Positions 35,290 through 47,200 of a stretch of 64,000 bases of DNA are shown here, one piece after another. Positions within the stretch are counted from its first letter, which is position 1, and each line of letters begins with the position of its first letter. The translations under genes and the position numbers were made by a program. Under the pieces are notes generated by a model that was not told the origin of the DNA, searched no databases, and was given only the letters and a program-made list of their open reading frames with translations. Source of the DNA: Bacteroidetes bacterium GWF2_43_63 (GTDB taxonomy: Bacteria; Bacteroidota; Bacteroidia; Bacteroidales; DTU049); assembly GCA_001769275.1 (NCBI GenBank), contig MEOQ01000040.1, positions 186,001 to 250,000 of the forward strand. The letters are read 5' to 3'.

Positions 35290-35814
35290 TTAATAACGTC
35301 TGTCGCAGGTTGCTTGGGACAAATTACTGGCCTGATCCATCCTGATTTTCCAGGAATCAACAAGCTCAAGGCCTGATTGGGCGCAAAAGTCTTCGAGTGC
35401 TTTACGTGCAGAATGATAGTCGGGAATTTCGGTGATAATTATTTTTTGCATCCCCGGACCACCAACCACAATTTCAAAAGTTTTTGCAATGTAAGTTCCG
35501 GAAATGCTTTCACAGCCCATTGAGTGACATGAGTAGTAATTGCGGAGTTCGGCATAAGTAAAGTTATTATAAGAAATTCTTTTGCCGATTTTAAAACCAT
35601 AATACCAGATCCATTTACGGATTGTTTTGTCGGAATAATTTACTTCAGCTCCCCGGATTGAGAGTAGAACCGGCACCAATAAAACCACCAGCGGAAGGCC
35701 GATGAAAAATGTTTTCGGGAATGTCATTAAAACGATGCCGCCAACGATAAAAATGAAACTCACAAAGTTCCATTCTCCCTGAAGCGTTATTCCTTGTCTG
35801 AATGTCTGTTTCAA
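35290..35814 (-). CDS. Unrecognised small membrane protein
   Basis: About 174 residues, family not recognised. Two closely spaced hydrophobic helices (FVSFIFIVGGIVLMTF and FFIGLPLVVLLVPVLLSI, residues about 18-58) are followed by a soluble domain of about 115 residues with several cysteines (YYSCHSMGCESIS; FCAQSG; QATCDRRY). The only extended start is TTG 35814, which overlaps a TAAATTTG box (35812-35819), so the true start may be further in, such as GTG 35763. Monocistronic, downstream of nothing obvious. Confidence 0.6.
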   Translation of the reverse strand: MKQTFRQGITLQGEWNFVSFIFIVGGIVLMTFPKTFFIGLPLVVLLVPVLLSIRGAEVNYSDKTIRKWIWYYGFKIGKRISYNNFTYAELRNYYSCHSMGCESISGTYIAKTFEIVVGGPGMQKIIITEIPDYHSARKALEDFCAQSGLELVDSWKIRMDQASNLSQATCDRRY

Positions 35815-36015
35815 ATTTAAAAAGTAATAATGGGCTCTTGAAATCGTTTGTAAAAATAAGAATTAAAGTGAAATGATGCCGGGAAAGATGAATACAAATG
35901 CTTTTGCGAACAATCGTTGCAGAATATTAAAAAACTGTTGTTGATAAGTTTGCACCTAATTAAAATAAGCAATTTGTTATCGAAGTAATTTTATCGTTCA
36001 AAATCTTCCACAGAT

Positions 36016-39000
36016 ATGAGAAAAACAAGATTTATACTTATGAGCGGACTGTTGTTGCTGCAGTTGGCAGCGATTGGACAGCTGACTCAGGAGTATCGTG
36101 ACCCCAATGCTATTTATTATTCAGCGAGTGATTTGATGATGAAAGAAAAGTTTGGCGCTGCTCGCGAAGCGTATCAGCAAGTGATTGACTGCATTTCGGA
36201 TGAGGAAGATCCGATGCGCATTGAGGCTGAATTTCAGGTTGCGCGTTGTTCGTACGAACTACTGAACAATGATGCCAAAGGCAAGCTCCACGCTTTTGTC
36301 TCAAGACATCCGGAGAGCAGTTTTGCGCCTGAAGCCGGGTTTTATCTGGGCAGTATTTATTATCGCGACAAGAACTGGAGCAAGGCGGTGAAATCATATG
36401 ATGCCATCAGCCCGCAAAAATTGTCTGCAGATCAGCAGGCAGAGTATTTTTTCAAAAAGGGATATTCTCATTTCATGAACGACGAAATGCTTCAGGCACG
36501 CAGTTGTTTTTTGCAGGTGAAAGATGGTGAAACGCATTGGGCGCCGCCGGCATCGTACTATTATGGCCATTTGAGCTACGTGGAAGGACAGTACGAAGTT
36601 GCACTGGCATCATTTAATAAACTGGTGAATGATGAGACATTCGGTGGTGTTGTGCCTTATTATATTGCTCAGATTTATTATCTGCAAAACAAGCACGATG
36701 AACTGATTGACTTTGTTCCGCCCATGCTAGAAAATCCGAATGTAAAACGACAGGCCGAAATGGCACGCATGGTTGGTGATGCTTACATCGCCAAGAAAAA
36801 TCACAAAGCTGCATTGCCTTTTCTTGAGCAGTATGCAGCCAAAACCACAACTCCATTAACCCGCGAAGATCAGTATTTGCTAGGATACACATATTATGTG
36901 AACACTGATTATCAGAAAGCGGCCGGTTATTTTTCAAATGTCACTTCCATGGAAGATTCGCTCAATCAGAATGCGAGCTATCATCTTGCTGATTGTTATC
37001 TGAAAATGGGAAATAAAAAATATGCGCTCAATTGTTTCAACGATGCCTATCGTCTGAAATTCAATCCAGCTATAACAGAAGATGCTTTATTCAATTTTGC
37101 AAGACTGTCGTATGAGCTTGATTTTCATCCATACAATGGAGCCATAAAAGCATTGCAGCAATATCTGAATGATTTCCCAAAATCGCTGCGTGCCGAAGAA
37201 GCCCGCGAATTGCTGGTTGAGCTGCTGATGTCAACCGGAAACTACAAGGATGCCATCGTTGTGATTGAAGGAATTAAAATTAAAAATGAGCGCATCTGGT
37301 CGGCTTATCAGAAAGTGAATTATTATCATGGCATTGAATTGTTCAATTCCGGAAATTATTCAGGTGCGATTGCACTTTTCAATAAAGCAATCACCTACAC
37401 ATATGACAGGAAAATCCGCGCGGAAGCTTTATTCTGGAAAGGGGAGTCGCACTATCGCAAACAGCAATATGACTCAGCTGCAGTCAGCTATGATATGTTT
37501 GTAAAGTACCCGGTATCGCCCGAAATCAATTATTATGCACGCGGATATTACGGGCTGGGATATTCGCAAATGCAGCGAAAAAATTACAAAAATGCAGCAT
37601 CGAGTCTCGAGTCATATTTCAAATACGGCGAGAAGGATGACAAGGTTTTCAGAAACGACGCAAGTCTTCGTCTGGCCGATTGTTACTATATTCTGAGAGA
37701 ATACAACCAATCAATCGAGTGGTATGAAAAGTCACTCGCGATGAATGTCGAGAACATGGATTATGCCTTGTTGCAGAAGTCAAAATGCGAAGGAGTGAAA
37801 GGCAATTTTTCGGCCAAGCAAAACACATTATCATTGTTGTTTACAAAATATCCAACGTCGCGTTTTTCGGATGATGCCTATTTTGAATCCGGTATTACTT
37901 ATGAAATACAAAATCAGAATTCACAGGCATTGACATCGTTTGAAAAACTTATTGCTGAATATCCTGAAAGCTCATTGAGGGCCAAGGCCATGCTCAAGAA
38001 AGGAAGCCTTTACAGAATTCTTGGACAAAATGATAAAGCCATTGATGCATTTAAGTTGCTTGTGACCGAATACAAAGGCTCTGAGGAATCGAAGCAGGGA
38101 TGGATGAATCTGAAAGCCATTTATACCGACATGGATCAGATTAACGAATTTGTTGAGCTGGTAAGTTCACAGGGAAGCTCCATATCGCAGATGGAAAAAG
38201 ACAGCATGATGTATATGGCTGCTGAGAACAAATATCTGGATGGTGATTGTGAAACTTCAGCTGTCGCATTTGGAAAATATATTTCGGAATTTCCGGCAGG
38301 TGCTTTTATTCAGAATGCACATTTTTATCGCGCTGAATGTCTGTATGGACAAAAAGATTTTCAGAATGCGCAGACAGGCTATGAGTTTGTAATTTCTCAA
38401 CCTTTCTCCGCGTTTACTGAAACATCGTTGCTGAAATCTGCCCGCATTTATTTCAATGCAAAGGATTATCCGAAAGCCATCGAAAGATATACCGAGCTTG
38501 AAAGAATTACGCAGTCGGTTTCGAACAAACAGGAGGCCCAGCGCAATATAATGTATTCGCAATTCAACAGCGAGTTGTATTACGAGGCCATTGTTTCCGC
38601 ACAGAAAGTAATTGATGATGCAGCGGTGGCGCCCAAGGATAAAAACGAATCATCGGCCATCATTGCCCGTTCTGCCTATCACCTGAATGATATGCCAAAG
38701 GCGCAGTCAGAATTCAGCAAGCTCGTCAAACTGAAATCATCGGAACTTGGTGCCGAGGCCAATTATTATCTTGCATCGATCGAGTATCAGAACGGACGTT
38801 ATACGGAATCGGAGAAGCTTATTTTTGACCTGATCAACGAATTTGCATCGTTCGAATACTGGGTGGCCAAATCGTTTATTCTGCTCAGCGATGTGTATGT
38901 TGGAACCGGAAATTACTATCAGGCAAAATACACATTACAGAGTGTTATCGACAATTATAAAGGCGAGGATCTGGTGAATGAGGCAAGGGCAAAACTCGAC

Positions 39001-39081
39001 GCCATTATAGCGCTTGAAAAACAGAACGAGCAGCAGCTCGACGGAGAAGGTGAACAAATCATTGACGGAAATAATGAATAG
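36016..39081 (+). CDS. Large exported TPR protein
   Basis: A 1021-residue protein with a signal peptide (MRKTRFILMSGLLLLQLAAIGQ) and tetratricopeptide-like repeats along almost the whole length (for example ALASFNKLV; YFSNVTSMED; GAIALFNKAITY; SAAVSYDMFVKYP; SYFKYGEKDD; ALTSFEKLIAEYP; KAIDAFKLLVTEY; KAIERYTELE). A periplasmic or outer-membrane-attached scaffold is likely. The outer-membrane barrel gene follows at once (stop to ATG 39086 is 4 bases; ATG 39074 would overlap), suggesting the two work as a pair. Partner and cargo are unknown. Confidence 0.88.
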   Translation: MRKTRFILMSGLLLLQLAAIGQLTQEYRDPNAIYYSASDLMMKEKFGAAREAYQQVIDCISDEEDPMRIEAEFQVARCSYELLNNDAKGKLHAFVSRHPESSFAPEAGFYLGSIYYRDKNWSKAVKSYDAISPQKLSADQQAEYFFKKGYSHFMNDEMLQARSCFLQVKDGETHWAPPASYYYGHLSYVEGQYEVALASFNKLVNDETFGGVVPYYIAQIYYLQNKHDELIDFVPPMLENPNVKRQAEMARMVGDAYIAKKNHKAALPFLEQYAAKTTTPLTREDQYLLGYTYYVNTDYQKAAGYFSNVTSMEDSLNQNASYHLADCYLKMGNKKYALNCFNDAYRLKFNPAITEDALFNFARLSYELDFHPYNGAIKALQQYLNDFPKSLRAEEARELLVELLMSTGNYKDAIVVIEGIKIKNERIWSAYQKVNYYHGIELFNSGNYSGAIALFNKAITYTYDRKIRAEALFWKGESHYRKQQYDSAAVSYDMFVKYPVSPEINYYARGYYGLGYSQMQRKNYKNAASSLESYFKYGEKDDKVFRNDASLRLADCYYILREYNQSIEWYEKSLAMNVENMDYALLQKSKCEGVKGNFSAKQNTLSLLFTKYPTSRFSDDAYFESGITYEIQNQNSQALTSFEKLIAEYPESSLRAKAMLKKGSLYRILGQNDKAIDAFKLLVTEYKGSEESKQGWMNLKAIYTDMDQINEFVELVSSQGSSISQMEKDSMMYMAAENKYLDGDCETSAVAFGKYISEFPAGAFIQNAHFYRAECLYGQKDFQNAQTGYEFVISQPFSAFTETSLLKSARIYFNAKDYPKAIERYTELERITQSVSNKQEAQRNIMYSQFNSELYYEAIVSAQKVIDDAAVAPKDKNESSAIIARSAYHLNDMPKAQSEFSKLVKLKSSELGAEANYYLASIEYQNGRYTESEKLIFDLINEFASFEYWVAKSFILLSDVYVGTGNYYQAKYTLQSVIDNYKGEDLVNEARAKLDAIIALEKQNEQQLDGEGEQIIDGNNE

Positions 39082-39085
39082 TACA

Positions 39086-40819
39086 ATGAAAACAAAAGCA
39101 TTGATTATCGGAACGGTAGTGTTTATTGGACTGACCGGGAACATTTCGGCACAGAAAGACACATCGAATAGCTATACCGAAAATGTAATGGTGGTTGGCT
39201 CCTACGATCCACGCCTCATGGATTTTCCGAAGAAAGAATTCAATCCCGTATTCACCGCTGAAGAAGTGAAAAAGACCGACATGAAATATTCGGTTTTCGC
39301 ACAACCGATGAAGATTTCTTTTCTGGCAGCGCCCATCAAAGCGGCTAAAATGAGCGGAGAGCCATTTACTGAGTTGTACGGAAATTATATTCGGGTTGGC
39401 TTTGGCACTGGTCGTACGCCGTATGGCGAGCTGTTTGTAAACACAAAGCGAAATAAAACAAAGAGTTTCGGGCTGCACATGAAGCACTTTTCAACCAATG
39501 GAAAGATTCCTGACTATGGCTTTTCCGGAATGAGCAATAATGAAGTTGATTTATTCGGATCGCGCATTAAATCTAAGAATACGATTTACAGCAAGTTGTT
39601 TTTTCATAGCGACATAGTGCATTATTATGGGTTCATGCCCGATTCGCTCATTTCGCCAACGGATCCGAATGTTGTTCTTCTCACAGGTAAAAAAGACATC
39701 AAACAGCGCTACAACGACGCGGGGGCAATGATTTCGTTTTACAGCACCCATGCCGACTCGACGCACGTGAATTATAAAACCGACCTGAATTATCATTGCT
39801 TCTGGAATATTCACAACGCGACGGAGAATAGCATTGCACTTGATGGCTATCTCGACAAAAGAGTTGGTTGGTTGAAAAAAGTGAGTAAACATCAGGTTGT
39901 TGGATTACGGTACGATGTTGAACATTATTTCCAGAATCGTGGATTCATGGCATGGAATGAAGGCCTGGTGAATATTGCTCCATATATAAACACGAATTTC
40001 GGACCTGTATTTATTGAGTTTGCTCCGAAGCTGGCCATGGAAACAGACTCCACAGCCGAGGCTTATTTTTTTCCGGAAATCAAGCTTGAACTAAATTTGC
40101 TTCCTGGCACACTGAGTGCTTTTGGCGGACTCGATGGCGACCTAAAGTATCATTCTTTCCGATTGCTTGCAAATGAAAATCCATTCATTCATCATTTTGT
40201 CAGAAGCGATTATTCCAGAACTACTCAAATGCTATATGGCGGAATCCGTGGTAATATTGCGCATGCTTTTAGTTATTCCATTCAGGCCATAAATCGCAAA
40301 ATAGAGAACTGTCCTATGTTTGCCATAGACGATTCCATTTCTTATTTAGAGAATCAGATGACGGTTGTTTATGACGAGAAGGTGAACTGGTTCCGCGGCG
40401 AATTCAATGGGGCTTTGAATATTGGGAACAAATGGAAAGGATTGCTTATGGTGGCCTATAATCAGGCTGATGCAGTGACCAATGAGAAAGCATATAATAT
40501 CCCGGATTTCGAGGGAATGATTGGGCTGAGTTATAATCTGGCTGACAAAATTCTGGCCAGCGCCCGTGTGTTTTATATTGGCCAGCGCTATGCAAAGATA
40601 TCCTATGGTGATATTATGACACTTGGAAGTTTTGCTGCTATTGAACCAGTAAAATTGAATCCTGCCATTGATGCCAATCTCACACTTGAGTATCGTTACT
40701 CGAAAGTTTTATCGGCCTATCTTGAATTCAGTAATATTGCTTCGCAGCGCTATATGTTGTGGAATCATTATCCTTCATACCGCTTTCGTTTTATGGGTGG
40801 TGTGACGTATTCGTTTTAG
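39086..40819 (+). CDS. Outer-membrane beta-barrel protein paired with the TPR protein
   Basis: A 577-residue exported protein with signal peptide MKTKALIIGTVVFIGLTGNISAQ and a long series of alternating beta strands of the TonB-receptor/OMP kind (YIRVGFGTGRTPYGELFVNTK; GLSYNLADKILASARVFYIGQ; NLTLEYRYSKVLSAYLEFSNI), ending in an aromatic residue (FMGGVTYSF) as outer-membrane barrels do. No TonB plug domain was recognised. ATG 39086 was chosen for its clean signal peptide; ATG 39074, overlapping the upstream stop, is an alternative. A heptamer array begins right after the stop. Confidence 0.8.
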   Translation: MKTKALIIGTVVFIGLTGNISAQKDTSNSYTENVMVVGSYDPRLMDFPKKEFNPVFTAEEVKKTDMKYSVFAQPMKISFLAAPIKAAKMSGEPFTELYGNYIRVGFGTGRTPYGELFVNTKRNKTKSFGLHMKHFSTNGKIPDYGFSGMSNNEVDLFGSRIKSKNTIYSKLFFHSDIVHYYGFMPDSLISPTDPNVVLLTGKKDIKQRYNDAGAMISFYSTHADSTHVNYKTDLNYHCFWNIHNATENSIALDGYLDKRVGWLKKVSKHQVVGLRYDVEHYFQNRGFMAWNEGLVNIAPYINTNFGPVFIEFAPKLAMETDSTAEAYFFPEIKLELNLLPGTLSAFGGLDGDLKYHSFRLLANENPFIHHFVRSDYSRTTQMLYGGIRGNIAHAFSYSIQAINRKIENCPMFAIDDSISYLENQMTVVYDEKVNWFRGEFNGALNIGNKWKGLLMVAYNQADAVTNEKAYNIPDFEGMIGLSYNLADKILASARVFYIGQRYAKISYGDIMTLGSFAAIEPVKLNPAIDANLTLEYRYSKVLSAYLEFSNIASQRYMLWNHYPSYRFRFMGGVTYSF

Positions 40820-40820
40820 T

Positions 40821-40897
40821 GCATGCGGCGCAAGGTACAAGGCGCAAAGCATAATGCACAACGTATAACGCTCAGGGTGCAATGCATAACGCATTGA
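40821..40897 (+). repeat. Degenerate heptamer array (GYNYAAN), longest copy
   Basis: Eleven heptamers in perfect 7-base register starting one base after a stop codon. Of the nine between 40828 and 40890, eight match GYNYAAN exactly and one has a single mismatch; almost no two units are identical. Unit examples are gcgcaag, gtacaag, gcataat and gtataac. Confidence 0.85.
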
Positions 40898-41017
40898 GAG
40901 ATGTTGATTCACTGTCAATACTTCCACAGAGTTTATATTGCAGTATCCTTCGATACTTTTTTTCTTCGTTCCACTTCGAAAAAACACTCAGGATGACTGC
41001 GGGTTTAGTATGGACGA

Positions 41018-41151
41018 TGGAATGTCGCGAAGTACCAAACATTCTGTCGGGAGTTTATCCCGCTGCAGGCGGTACACAACAATGATTTGAGACAAGGCGC
41101 GGAAACGGAATCGTTGTGGTGCTTTGGTTCTTGCACTTCCCGACTATTCCA
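41018..41151. repeat. Long interrupted inverted repeat at 41.0 kb
   Basis: tggaat, gtcgcgaagt and accaaa (41018-41039) pair imperfectly with the 3' arm at 41121-41151 (rc: tggaat, agtcgggaagt, accaaag). Between the arms lies cgggagtttatcccg (41048-41062), identical on the opposite strand to 57691-57705 in the element at 57.7 kb. The stretch 40820-41277 holds no gene, only the heptamer array, this element and a terminator. Confidence 0.65.
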
Positions 41152-41224
41152 GGTCAGCAATACTGCAATGTTGACCAATTCTTGCTGACACTAGAATGTC
41201 GGGGCGAATCGCAGCAATTTGCAC

Positions 41225-41255
41225 AAAAAAAAGGACAGCCCTTTCGGACAGCCCT
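41225..41255 (-). terminator. Terminator of the 3711-residue protein gene
   Basis: The plus strand looks like a direct repeat of ggacagccctttc, but the minus transcript can fold as AGGG/UCCU and GUCC/GGGC stems with a GAAA tetraloop and a 2x2 internal loop, followed by seven to eight U. It starts 23 bases after the stop. Confidence 0.6.
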
Positions 41256-41277
41256 TTCGGTATATACGGATTCTGAT

Positions 41278-44200
41278 TTAGCGGTTAATTATCAGCTTGC
41301 CATTTCCGTTGCTGTTATTGCTTCGGAGCGTCCAGTGGTAGAGTCCTGAAGCAAGATCAGCTGTTTCAATCCTGATATTATTTATGCCTGCGGATATGCT
41401 CACAGTTGTTTCGCGGACATGTTTTCCGTCGGCGGTAGTAATAGTGAGTACAGCATGTTCAGAAGTGCCTGCCTCGAATTCCAGTCTGGTGAAATCATCA
41501 GCGGGGTTGGGGCTGAGTGAAATCTCTGTCAGATTGTTATCGGCAAAACCAACATTTGTGAACAGTGTTACACAACTAGTGTCATTGTAAGCAATGTAGT
41601 CATTCGATATGTCGGTATAAGCACACAACTCGAAATCAGGCACTGATACTGGGGTGTAGTTAGCCGGGAAAGTAAATGTAGTTGTATCACCAGATGCAAG
41701 TGAACCTGTCCATGTGCCGTTGATTGGCGGCTGACCGGTATTTGCTTTGGCAACAACCGGAATTGAAGTCAGGGTATTTATTCCATAATTGGTGATTTTC
41801 ACAGTAATCGCTTCCTGTACGCCGGGGGTAAGTGTTCCGGAAGGAGTAACGATTTCAACAACACCAGCATCGATATCGGCCTGTGGAATGATTATTTCAA
41901 CATTATCGATAGCCCAGCCATCGCCGTTTGTTCCAACCATATTTGAGTAGAAGATAAAGCGGAACTGAGTTTCGAAAGGATTGAAGTTGAGGAATGATAA
42001 ATCGATGGATGATTGTACCCAACCGCCTGAGTGACCACTCCAGCCAAATCCGGTATAAACAGGCGACGGTGCCCAGTTGGTTCCTGAAGGATCATTGAGT
42101 ACACCCAGATTATTCCATGTTGTTCCACCATTGGCTGTGTATTGGATATATCCGCCGTCAGCGGCATCGGTATCGTACCAGTGCCAGAAACTCAACTGCG
42201 CATTGTAAGCATGGAGGAACGAGAAAACAGGTGAATACAGAACGATGTTCTGGCTATTACCATGAATCCCGTCGATGTTGGTTTTCCATGCCATATCAGG
42301 ACTGTATGCGCTGTCGATAACCGTTCCGGCAGGAATTCCGAATTCCCATCCGTTGTAAGTAATATTGGCACCCCAATAATCATTGGCCTCGAAATCTTCA
42401 GCATATGGAATGTTGAGTGTTGGTATGCCTTTATACATAGTAGAAACAGTATCATTGGAAAGATTACCGTCAGCGGCAATACTTACAAATGCTTCCAGTG
42501 TATTCCATCCTGTTTGAGGAGCAAAGAGCGTTGTAAATTCAACATCGGTAGATGTACCTGAAGTCAGCGAGCCTGTCCATGGCTGTGTTTGAATAATCAC
42601 GCCATTCAGTTTGTAAGTTATGTTGAAAGATGATGCAGTATTGGCTCCGAAATTAAATATGCGGACTTTCACTGTATCGCTCTCTGAGGTGAGACCGAAG
42701 TCGTTGGTTGGCTTTAGGAGGTGAGTAATACCAAGGTTGACATTCAAAGGAACAAACTCATCAGCACCAATATCCGGAGATGAAGCGTGGCGCGCATCTC
42801 CATCAATGTCGGTTGTTATTCCGGCAATTGGTAATGCTGCAGCATTCAGCGATGCAAGGAACACATGGAGATCAGAGTTGCTGAAGAAAAGCGGATTGAA
42901 GCTGACCGAGTGTGCATCAAGCGACGAAGCGGTCTTCCATGCAGCAAGGTCGGTGCGGTTAGCCGAATAATACCCCAGCACCGAACCTCCTGTGTAAAGC
43001 AGGTTGTTATCGCTGGCCGTAACCGCAGTTGTGGAACTGAAATACATTGCAAAACCAGATCCTGTATTTGCGATTATATTATTGAACAATGAATTGTTCG
43101 CACCACCTGAAACATAGAATGCCCGCGATGTCCCAAAATTATCGTACACGTTAATGCTGTTGAAAACAAAGTTCTGATAGTTGCAGGACGACATGTAAAC
43201 ACCATATGATATTGAGCTATTATTTCCGCGAATTGAAACAAAATTGTTTACAACAGATCCCGGATTTGATGTTGTTCCATCGTTGTAATACAAATACAGG
43301 CCGTATCCGTCCATGTTTGCCGGAAGGATGATTTTGTTTTTCTCAATCAGCATTGCATTGTCTAAGTAACCAGTGTACAAGCCATAAATGGCAGAATATG
43401 TCAATGTGTCGGTGTAAATGTAGTTTTGCGAGATTACAGGTGCATTCATATAATAAATACGCATGCCGTAGTTTGCGAAACCTGTAACGGTGTTTCCACT
43501 GATGAGTGTTCCATTTTGCAGCGCTGTAGATGTACCGTAAATATACATTCCGTAAGAACCATTATGAATGGTGTTGTTTACGACAGTCAATGAGTCGTCG
43601 TTTCCGGCCGCATCGTAAATACCAACAATATTAGTTGTACTGGTACTCACATCGGGCATGTGAATGACGTTGCCGCTCAGTGTCAGGTTATTATTTTCGT
43701 TAATCAAGGTTATTCCTCTGACGAAAGGATGAGCAGTTCCATTGATTGTCATGTTCTGCCAGGTAACATAGTCTGTATTGTTGAACTGAACAATTGACAG
43801 ATCGCTATTGAGGATTGTCGGGAGCAAAACCACATCTGTGGCAAGACCAGTCTGAGAGCGGAAAGTAACCGTATTGACCGCACTAGCTCCGGGGATAAAA
43901 CCAACAACCACATTTTCTTCGTAGGTACCCGGAAGCACATCAAAGATTACAAGGCTGTCAATGCCGCAGGATTCAATAATGAGGATGGCCTCGTTGAAAC
44001 TGGCATAGTCACCAGTTGAGCCAATGGTATAATTTCCGGCTAGTGGTCCTTCGCAAGCAACAACTGTGAATTCAGTTGTATCATTGAAATAGTTCAAGTC
44101 CGTTGTGTTGTTTGGCATGCTGGTCCAGGCCTTAAAGGTAGAAATACCGGGTGAGAGCATCAGATTGGCAAGCAGCACTGAGTCTTCGCTTTGTGCGAAA

Positions 44201-47200
44201 GCAAGTGAGCCAGACCATGGGTTTGTCGTTTGAGGCAGGTTGTTCCATGTCCACTCTATTTGAGCTGTATCGAGAACAGCGCTACCATAATTTGTGATGG
44301 TGACACTGATGTCGTTCAGTCCGGCACTGGTAATAATTGTAGGCTGATCGAATGCCGAAATTCCGGCATCGGTTAGCAATGGTGAATATTCATCGGCTCC
44401 GATATCTGGAGTTGAAGCATCTCTGGCGTCTCCATCAATATCTGTTGTAATTGAAGCTACAGGCGTTGCCAGACCCATGAGTGAGAAATCTACAATATGC
44501 AGATTTTGTTCACTGTAGAAATTTGGCATAAGCGATACTGAATGAGCATCCATAGCGGAAGCGGCTTGCCATGCTGCGAGGTTTGTTCTGGCTGCCGTGA
44601 AATAGCCGAGAGTTGCACCGTTGGTGTAGAGGTTGTTGTAGTCGGAACTGCTTAAAACAGATGTTCCAGCGTAAATAGCACGGCCTTCGCCGTTGTTTAC
44701 AAGGTTATTATTCAACAACCTGAAATTGCTGCCTGAACTCATGTATAACGCGTTGCTGCTTGTTGAAGCATTGCGTACATAAATAGTGTTATAGTTCAAA
44801 TCGAGGTAGCTGGCTGTACTGAAATACATTCCATGGAAAGTAGAGGATGAAGAAACCGATGAAGCAACACTTATCATATTGTTATACACTGGTGCTCTTG
44901 ACGTGGCTGAGTTTACAACATAAGGCATGTAAACACCATAGGCACTCGACACGGGTGTTAATGTTATCATGTTGTCCGAAAGTGTTCTGAGTGAATCGGA
45001 ATAGTAGGCATAGATACCATAAAGCGAAGTATAAGTTCCTGACTCAGGCGCACTGGTGATTAGGTTTCCGTCAATATACAGATCAGTCGAATAGTAGGAG
45101 TAGATTCCGTAGTATGAGAAATTGTTTATGCTGTTGTTTATGACTTTCACACCCATTTCACGGTCGGCTGTTCCAACTCCCCTGACATAAATGCCACTCG
45201 TTCCATTGTTTATGGTATTTCCATCGAATATTGTATTGTGGTTCAGATTACCGCCCGAATATACAACAGAATAAGATGTAGAAGTGGATGAATTTATCAC
45301 ACCATTCAGCACATTGTTTCGAATAATTACAGAATCACTATTCCCGGTGAATTCAATCACGTGACCCAGCGCAGTCCCAGAGTTGGTCAGCGTCATGTCT
45401 TCGAAAGTCAGATACTCGATGCCATTCACATTCAAAACGTAGTTTGCTGTAGAAACTACCGGCGCAAAAGTGATGACGACATCGGCAGGATTTCCGGTGG
45501 CCGAAGTAAATGTAATTCTGCTTCCCGGGCCGGTTCCCTCGACAGGGCCGAGCGAAATTTGCTCGTTGTAAAAACCACTTGCTACTTCGAAAGTTACATT
45601 GCTGCTAATTCCGCCGCAATAGAGTGCTTCGATGACAGACGTAAATGAGGTGAAGTTTGATGTTGAAACCGGCAATGCTGGATTGATTGAATATGTTCCA
45701 GCCAGCACTGAGCACAGTGTGCTTGTTTCAGTGGCATCATTCAACTGCAGGTCATCAGTAACGCTGTTTACCGAATTAATATATGCAAACAACGTTGTGT
45801 AGGTCGAGAAGGCAAACTGCGTGGTGAATGTAATTGTATCCGATTCGTTGCTCAACAGATTAAGACCTGTAAAGCTTTCGGTGACCGGAGTAATACCATC
45901 TGTGTAGGTGATGGAGAGTTCTGTAATAGGCGTTGTTTTAGTATTTGTTACAATCACCTCAACAGGATAACTGCCGGGAGTCACAGGCTTCAGCGGACCC
46001 AGCCAGACAATAGCTGCGTCTAAACCTGTCGGTGTGAACTCATCAGCGCCGATGTCGGAAGAAATACTACGGACTTCGTTGTCGATATCAACATTTACGG
46101 AAGCCATAGGAGCAGCAGTACCGTTAAGCATTGGGTTTGCGATGTGCAAATCCATCCAGCCCGCGTACTGCGGATTGGTACTGATACTATTCGGCTCGAA
46201 GCCGGCAGCCTGCCATGCAGCCATTGTAGCATATGTTGTAGTGTTGGCATAACCGTAAGTACCGGTTGTATAGATGGCGTTGTAATCAAAAACTGTTGGA
46301 TTGGCAAGCAGATAATATACCTGTGCATTTCCAGAAGCATAAAAGATATTGTTCATTACAGTGTCGGCCTTAAAGGCTGCTGCGGTATAAAACAATCTGG
46401 AAGTTGTTCCGCCGGTGACCATGTGGTGTATGCTGTTGTGAGCAATATTGATGTTGGTTCCCGAGCTGCCGTAGATTCCATACATAGTCCCGGTGCCACG
46501 CGCAATGGTAATGAAGTTGTTCGTAATCAGAACCGGGTTGCCTGTGTTGCCTGTAATGCTGGTCAGGTAAATTCCATACGACGTAGCTGTTCCGCCTGAA
46601 GCCACATTATTTCCGGTTATGCTTGATGATCCGGTTATATAGCCCATATACAAACCGTAGTTGGTAGTGTACGCATAGGTGGAATCAAACTCGACTTTAT
46701 TGCCTGAAAAAGTGAGATCGCGCTGGTAGTAACTATACACACCATAATAACTGTAACCGTCAAAATTGTTATTCTGAAGAATATTGCCGGTTTCAGGTGC
46801 GGTCGAAGAAGGTCCGTAGAGTCGGATACCATAGGATCCGCCAGTGATCAGGTTATTTGAAATCTCATTATAGCTGTCATCCGAAGCTGCACTATAAATA
46901 ACAGCATAATTGACTGAAGAACTATTTATTTGTGCACCAATCAACTCGCAGTTTTTAATATCAACATGATTGGTTCCGGCAAAATTAATTACAGTTGCGT
47001 AGGTAGCTCCTGTAGCCGACATTGTGAGATTCTGAAAAGTTGTGTACGATACATTCGTCAACTTCACAACATAGTTGTCTGCGCTGGTTGAAGATGCGTA
47101 GTGGATAACTACATCGGAGCTGTCACCAGTCGAAGACTGGAAAGTAATCGTGTTAACAGCAGTTGCTCCGAAAACATTTTCAAGCGAAATCTGTTCATTA

